Below, one piece after another: positions 12,280 through 16,632 of a stretch of DNA of 16,632 nucleotides. The notes beneath the pieces are model-generated. The model did not search any database, had not been told where the DNA came from, and saw only the letters and a list, made by a program, of their open reading frames with translations. Source of the stretch: G020348385 sp964410125 (GTDB lineage: Bacteria > Acidobacteriota > Aminicenantia > Aminicenantales > Aminicenantaceae); the NCBI GenBank assembly GCA_964410125.1, contig CAYPGQ010000091.1:1-16632 (forward strand). Reading direction: 5' to 3'. Each line of letters begins with the position of its first letter. Within the stretch, counting starts at the first letter, position 1. Both the position numbers and the translations under genes were made by a program.

Positions 12280-13732
12280 TCACCTCTTTGGAAGGAGGTC
12301 TGGTCACAAAAGAAAGGATCACCAAACTTAAGACAGAAGCTGTCAATCCCCAATAAATGATCGGGATCCCAAATGGATCGGCGTTGGGATTACCGATGGG
12401 TTTCATGATCGAAGGCCAAAAAGAACCTGCCAGCTTCAGTCCCAAGGTCACGATCGTTCCCAAAATGATCGAGACGACTCCTGCCGTCTTTGTCACTTTT
12501 TTCCATAGCAAAGCAGCCAAAAGAGCAGGCGTGATGACAACGCCATACAATGTATACGCAAAAAAGGCCTGTTCAAGAACAGACGTCATTTTCCATGCTA
12601 AGAATACGGCAATGCAACCCATTATAATGATTAAAATTCTCTGCGGCCAAACCATTTTCCTCTCGGGTTTGTCCTTTCTCCGAAACCGAAGATAAATATC
12701 ATGAAGCATCGTGGTCGTCGGCGATAACAAATAATTCATTCCCGTAGATATGACAACCGCCGTAGCCGCTCCCAGTAGCAAAACACCTATGGGAAGCCAT
12801 ATCATCCTCTTGGCTGCCATGATGATAACAGAGGCATGTTCCATGGTCCCCGCCTGTAGTTCCTGCCAGAAATAAGCTGCTGCGAAAACCGCTATCACGA
12901 TGGCAACTCCTTCAACGATGATGGTTCCCACCACCCAAATACCTGCCGCCTTCTTGGCTTCCCGTGGGTTGCGTGCGCTGTAAAACTTCTGGTACATACT
13001 TTGAACACCAAGAAGCAGCAGCAAGGTGGACAAGCCTATAGCCGGGATCTTCAAGTAGGGATTGGCCCCGAATTCTTGACTGATTACCTGGAAGTGAGAT
13101 GCCGGAAGAATCGCTTTAATCTTATCCCAGCCGCCTGCCGCGATGATGGTTAATGGCGTAGCCAGGATTGTTGACGATAGGATAATGATACCGTTGGGAA
13201 GGTCTGTGTTGGCAATGGCAATCATTCCCCCAATCGCTGTGAAAAGGGTCACAAAAACAAAGGACATGAACATTCCTTGTTCCACAGAGATGGCCCCATC
13301 CGAAATAGCATTCAAGATGTATCCGCCGGCCTTGAACTGATAGCTGACAATGACTGTAAAACTTATGATTATTGCAATGGCGCCAAAAACTCTGGCCACA
13401 GGGCCGTACCGGACTTCCAAGATGTCTCCGACTGTGTACTGGCCGAATGTTCTAATCTTGGCGGCCAGAAAATAGATGATGACAATACCCACCCAAGCAC
13501 CCACAGGAAACCACAAAGCACTCCAACCCGCTTTTGCGGCCAATTCTGCCCCGGCAATAAAGGTCCCGCTGCCGATCCAGGTGCAGATGAGAGTAAACAC
13601 CATTTTGGTCATGGAGATCTGACGGCCTGCAACCATCATATCGTCTTTACTCTTGACACGGCTTGAGCGCCAAAAATTCATGATGGTCAACACAGCCAGG
13701 TAACATAGGATAATAATGATATAAATGTTCAT
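12242..13732 (-). CDS. Sodium/solute symporter (SSS family)
   Basis: This 496-residue inner-membrane protein of the sodium:solute symporter family has about thirteen hydrophobic helices. Early family marks are GSGTFIAGAELAAKAGWSALWFP (start about 54) and TVGDILEVRYGP (about 99-110), and the middle contains YSARNPREAKKA. Members carry proline, pantothenate, sugars or sialic acid with Na+; the substrate cannot be read from sequence, but the adjacent sialidase fragment makes a sugar-acid substrate worth testing. The length is complete. AAGGAGA lies nine bases before the ATG. The left end of a 241-bp structured element begins only 14 bases upstream of the start codon, so transcription must come from inside or beyond that element. 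The 3' end overlaps the sialidase fragment frame. Confidence 0.85.
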   Translation of the reverse strand: MNIYIIIILCYLAVLTIMNFWRSSRVKSKDDMMVAGRQISMTKMVFTLICTWIGSGTFIAGAELAAKAGWSALWFPVGAWVGIVIIYFLAAKIRTFGQYTVGDILEVRYGPVARVFGAIAIIISFTVIVSYQFKAGGYILNAISDGAISVEQGMFMSFVFVTLFTAIGGMIAIANTDLPNGIIILSSTILATPLTIIAAGGWDKIKAILPASHFQVISQEFGANPYLKIPAIGLSTLLLLLGVQSMYQKFYSARNPREAKKAAGIWVVGTIIVEGVAIVIAVFAAAYFWQELQAGTMEHASVIIMAAKRMIWLPIGVLLLGAATAVVISTGMNYLLSPTTTMLHDIYLRFRRKDKPERKMVWPQRILIIIMGCIAVFLAWKMTSVLEQAFFAYTLYGVVITPALLAALLWKKVTKTAGVVSIILGTIVTLGLKLAGSFWPSIMKPIGNPNADPFGIPIIYWGLTASVLSLVILSFVTRPPSKEVIERFFPGKSQES

Positions 13733-13760
13733 GTCGTCTCCTTTATCCTGAACTATTCAT

Positions 13761-13865
13761 AAAAAATGCCGATGCTTTTTTTAATTCAGCAATGTCAGAA
13801 ACTTATCCTGACATTGCTGAAAAAACTTTTCAAGATGAATCTTTTTATTTTCATCGGCATTTTTT
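13761..13865. repeat. Double-stem hairpin (left half of the element)
   Basis: AAAAAATGCCGATG and its exact reverse complement (13852-13865) bracket a second exact 14-base stem, TTCAGCAATGTCAG with 13808-13821. On the plus strand the outer stem ends in six T residues, so the hairpin could act as a terminator in that direction. On the minus strand it lies just upstream of the symporter. Confidence 0.75.
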
Positions 13866-13875
13866 ACCCTTCGGG

Positions 13876-13974
13876 CGAGCCGATCTCACTGCATCTGCTT
13901 CGTTGCGATCCATTTGCGGTACACTTGTACAGCAGCATGGACCGACGCCTCGCATCTGCAGCAAGCTTGGCTCG
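13876..13974. repeat. Imperfect 99-bp palindrome (right half of the element)
   Basis: CGAGCC/GGCTCG at the rim, CGTTGCGATCCAT against ATGGACCGACG in the middle, and GCGGTACA/TGTACAGC at the tip give a long cruciform-forming arm. GCATCTGC occurs once in each arm (13891-13898 and 13952-13959). The base composition is more GC-rich than the adjacent left half. Confidence 0.6.
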
Positions 13975-14052
13975 TGAATAATCCAGGCTGTCCGATCGAG
14001 TTGTTTTTCTTTTCTATTATCTCTTCGAGAAAGTCAAGCTTTTTCCTCTTTT

Positions 14053-16632
14053 TTACTTGCGTTTCCACACCGGCAAGCGACCGGGAGTATACGGTGCCCC
14101 TATTTCTTCCAGCTTTTTTTCTATCTTTTTAATATCATCTTCGACGATAATTTTGATCGCTTCCAATATCGGGGGGAACTCTTCAGCTACGATCTGGAAA
14201 GCATCCTTCTGGGATTGCGTGGGAGCTGAAAAGGAACGCCATTGATCATAGATGATGCTATTAATTCGTGAAGACAAACCTGGTTCTGCATCCATATCTA
14301 ATCTGCTGAACATTCTGTCTCCGAACATCTTGCGCTGTATTTCTTTCACCTTCGTCTCCAGCACCCTTATTTCAACAAGAAGTCCGGTTGTATCTGTTGT
14401 CACGCTCTTCAACGCAACTCTAAAATGACTGATTTTGTTTCCTACATCCCGGATCACACTGGAAGCGGCGTTGACTGCTCGATTCAATTCTCTCACCTGT
14501 TTTTGGAAAGCTAAAAGGGCGGCATGGTCCTTTGCTGGGAGAGTTGTGTTTCCGATCACTTTGGCTGTGAACATCACAGGATCGGTCAACTTGATTTCCT
14601 CTCCATTAACATTTTTGGAAAGGAAAACTTGATAGTTCCCCGGCATCGCGAATGTGCTGGAAGGGCCGCTGGATGTCGGACTAGCATCCCTTAGGTTCGT
14701 GGGATTGACAGCAGGATATTTCAGATCCCACGTGATCCTGTGAAGACCTGTGGCAGCAGGAGCCCTGAGTTGACGGACCAAATGACCGTCCTCGTCCAAA
14801 ATAGTAAAAAAGAGATAGGGCGTTTCTTCTTCCGCCTCAGCCTGCATCTGCTCCAAAGAAGGATAATAGACTGGTTTTTTATTTTTTATGGCCTCTTTTT
14901 CGTCCTTCTCTCGCTTATCTCTCAAAGTCTGAACGCTTTCCTTCAAGTAATAGCTAAATGTGGCTCCAAAAGGAGGATTTTTAGCTGTATAGAACATTTC
15001 TCCCTGAAAGCCTTTTTCGCGACTTCCGAGGGTACCCAACGGGCTCCATTCCACGAACATCCACGCATCTTTGATGGGAAAAATGTGCCCTTCTTTATTC
15101 AATGTTTGCGAATCGAGGTCACGGAGAGGAGTGTAATCATCCAGAATGTAAAATCCCCTGCCGAATGTCCCTAACACAAGGTCGTTCTCTCTCCGTTGGA
15201 TGGCAATATCCCTCACGGCGATGGTGGGAAGGCCGCTTTTCATCTGTTTCCAGTTCCCTCCCCCATCAATGGACACAAACACGCCAAATTCTGTCCCACA
15301 AAAGATCAAGTTTTTATTCACATGGTCCTCGGCCAGGGCATACACAGATCCTCGATCCGGTAGATTTGATGCTATGGGTACCCACGTTTGGCCGGTGTCA
15401 GTGCTTTTCAAGATATAGGGTTTGAAATCCCCCTGTTTGTGGTTATTGAAGGCCGCATAGACCGTGTTTTTATCATGCTGGGAGGTAAGGACTTCGTTCA
15501 CGTAGGTCATCTCCGGTATTCCCGGGAATTTGTCGATTTTTCGCCAGGTTTTTCCACCATCTTCGGTGACCTGGATCAATCCATCGTCTGTTCCCACAAC
15601 CAACATATCTTCTTGTACCGGAGACTCATCCAAGGCTACGATGTTGCCATATTGTGATGTGGATGAATTTTTTGCCACGGCATCCATCGGCCAGACACGT
15701 CCCATGACTTCGAGTTTATTGCGATCGATCTGGCACGTCAGGTCATCACTGATCACTTGCCAAGTATTCCCCCTGTCATCGCTGCGGAAAACCTTGTTTG
15801 CGGCAAAATATAACCGGGTATGGGAGTGTGGACTTATCAGGAGAGGCGAATCCCAGTTCCACCGGTACGCTTTTTCTTCCTTTAGTTCTTTGGGCTTGAT
15901 GCCTGTCGTTTCTCCGCTTTTTTTATCAAAACGTATCAGGTTTCCATGTTGAGATTGAGCATAAATAATGTTATGGTCCTCTGGATCGACCTGAGACTCA
16001 AAACCGTCGCCTCCCTGTGTCGTGTACCAATCCGCGCTGACGATCCCGTGGGCGCTTGTCGTGCGTGAAGGACCACCCAAACTGTAATTGTCCTGAGTCC
16101 CTCCGTACACATTGTAAAACGGCTCGGCGTAATCGATCGCTACTTTGTAGAATTGGGTGACGGGAAGGTTCGTCATGAACTTCCATGTGGCCCCTCTATC
16201 GAAAGACTCATAAACACCCCCGTCATTCCCGTTAAGATAATGATCGGTATCGCAGGGATCGATCCACAGGGCATGGCTATCCCAGTGCTTGCTCCTATCT
16301 CCTAAGCCTCTCCAATTCAGCCCACCATCATCGGTGACTTGGAGAAAAGTATCCATGGAGTAAACCCTCTCAGGATCCTTGGGATCACAAACCAACTCCT
16401 GATAATAATTTCCTCTCGCGGTGTAGCCATTTCTCCTTTCCCAATTAGCTCCTCTATTCGTGCTTCTGTAGAAACCGCCTCGATCTCCCTGAGCCTCGAC
16501 AATCGCATAAATGATTTCAGGATTAGCGGAGGAAATGGCTATGGAGATACGTCCCAGGTCACCGCCGGGAAGGCCCCGATTGATTTTTTCCCAGGTTTTG
16601 CCGGCATCCACAGATTTATAGATGGCAGACTC
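14053..16632 (-). CDS. Large secreted Asp-box beta-propeller protein (sortilin/VPS10-like), N-terminus outside window
   Basis: The frame is open from the window edge to TAA at 14053, giving 859 visible residues; the N-terminus and signal are missing. Eight Asp-box motifs (S/T-x-D-x-G-x-T/N-W) are visible, for example SVDAGKTW, TDDGGLNW, SFDRGATW, SDDRGNTW, TEDGGKTW and STDTGQTW, marking the blades of one or two beta-propellers of the VPS10/sortilin or BNR 'photosystem II stability-like' type. LGTFGRGFYILDD closes the propeller region. A beta-sandwich-like segment (HRITWDLKYPA, FAMPGNYQVFL) and a helical coiled-coil-like tail follow. Such proteins of about 1000 residues are abundant in Acidobacteriota and Bacteroidota; they are often labelled glycosyl hydrolases, but no catalytic residues can be assigned here. 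No gene follows it before the structured element. Confidence 0.8.
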   Translation of the reverse strand, partial: ESAIYKSVDAGKTWEKINRGLPGGDLGRISIAISSANPEIIYAIVEAQGDRGGFYRSTNRGANWERRNGYTARGNYYQELVCDPKDPERVYSMDTFLQVTDDGGLNWRGLGDRSKHWDSHALWIDPCDTDHYLNGNDGGVYESFDRGATWKFMTNLPVTQFYKVAIDYAEPFYNVYGGTQDNYSLGGPSRTTSAHGIVSADWYTTQGGDGFESQVDPEDHNIIYAQSQHGNLIRFDKKSGETTGIKPKELKEEKAYRWNWDSPLLISPHSHTRLYFAANKVFRSDDRGNTWQVISDDLTCQIDRNKLEVMGRVWPMDAVAKNSSTSQYGNIVALDESPVQEDMLVVGTDDGLIQVTEDGGKTWRKIDKFPGIPEMTYVNEVLTSQHDKNTVYAAFNNHKQGDFKPYILKSTDTGQTWVPIASNLPDRGSVYALAEDHVNKNLIFCGTEFGVFVSIDGGGNWKQMKSGLPTIAVRDIAIQRRENDLVLGTFGRGFYILDDYTPLRDLDSQTLNKEGHIFPIKDAWMFVEWSPLGTLGSREKGFQGEMFYTAKNPPFGATFSYYLKESVQTLRDKREKDEKEAIKNKKPVYYPSLEQMQAEAEEETPYLFFTILDEDGHLVRQLRAPAATGLHRITWDLKYPAVNPTNLRDASPTSSGPSSTFAMPGNYQVFLSKNVNGEEIKLTDPVMFTAKVIGNTTLPAKDHAALLAFQKQVRELNRAVNAASSVIRDVGNKISHFRVALKSVTTDTTGLLVEIRVLETKVKEIQRKMFGDRMFSRLDMDAEPGLSSRINSIIYDQWRSFSAPTQSQKDAFQIVAEEFPPILEAIKIIVEDDIKKIEKKLEEIGAPYTPGRLPVWKRK

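Larger units (their letters stand above)
13747..13987. mobile_element. 241-bp MITE-like structured element
   Basis: The left end CCTGAACTATTCAT (13747-13760) and the right end GTGAATAATCCAGG (13974-13987) are imperfect inverted copies (11 of 14). Inside are two structured halves. The left half has an outer 14-base perfect stem (13761-13774 with 13852-13865) enclosing an inner 14-base perfect stem (13785-13798 with 13808-13821, nine-base loop). The right half is an imperfect palindrome with stems 13876-13881/13969-13974, 13901-13913/13937-13947 and 13916-13923/13926-13933, the last around GTACACTTGTAC. No convincing reading frame is present; short open frames are by-products of the palindromes. 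No target-site duplication is evident. It fills the gap between the symporter and propeller genes (13733-14052), in which I see nothing else. Confidence 0.6.

Noticed and set aside
13766..14068. Short open frames of 60-72 codons in both directions inside the structured element
   Set aside because: They arise from the palindromic sequence, have no ribosome sites and no recognisable protein features.
1..16632. CRISPR array, tRNA, rRNA, integrase, transposase or phage genes
   Set aside because: No regularly spaced repeats, no cloverleaf or rRNA sequence and no recombinase-like protein were recognised on either strand.

Overview
The window reads as a stretch of bacterial chromosome with moderate GC content, short intergenic gaps, Shine-Dalgarno sequences of the AGGAGG type, and candidate sigma-70-like promoters. 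Two large secreted proteins, an M28 peptidase and an Asp-box (sortilin/VPS10-like) beta-propeller protein, point to a peptide- and glycan-degrading heterotroph. Together with the moderate GC and an archaeal-type PurO, they suggest the Acidobacteriota/Aminicenantes neighbourhood. That placement is inference from gene content; no rRNA or ribosomal protein gene is present to fix it. A Tat signal, two lipoproteins, an RlpA-type cell-wall enzyme and MenG suggest a Gram-negative-type envelope and a menaquinone respiratory chain.

Layout, left to right. (1) 1-240 (-): the start of a malic enzyme, cut by the window edge, with a good promoter. (2) 395-2213 (-): a two-gene operon for the last two steps of IMP synthesis, made of an archaeal-type IMP cyclohydrolase (PurO) followed by a stand-alone AICAR transformylase, instead of the usual fused PurH. 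(3) 2214-2431: a divergent control region with two promoters, repeated GAGTCAAA motifs and a possible 107-bp miniature inverted-repeat element. (4) 2432-4176 (+): a LOG-family nucleotide phosphoribohydrolase, an RlpA lipoprotein and a small GHW-repeat lipoprotein. (5) 4192-5250 (-): a Tat-exported glycosylasparaginase, divergent from an MFS transporter (5370-6542, +). (6) 6591-8717 (-): a secreted M28 peptidase, with the C-terminal remnant of an amidohydrolase just upstream of it (8738-8902). (7) 9022-11594 (+): MenG, an HprK-like P-loop protein and a ComA-type phosphosulfolactate synthase. (8) 11598-13732 (-): TspO, a C-terminal sialidase scrap and a sodium/solute symporter. (9) 13747-13987: a 241-bp structured, MITE-like element with nested hairpins. 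(10) 14053-16632 (-): the large Asp-box beta-propeller protein, cut by the right edge.

Common themes are degradation of glycoproteins and peptides outside the cytoplasm (glycosylasparaginase, M28 peptidase, the sialidase and amidohydrolase remnants, the propeller protein and two transporters) and purine/nucleotide metabolism around the 2.2-2.4 kb control region. Two gene remnants and a family of CCTGAAYTATTCATAAA repeats show that the region has been reshaped by deletion and small mobile sequences. The least ordinary items are the split PurO/AICARFT pair, the HprK-like/ComA pair, and the two inverted-repeat elements.
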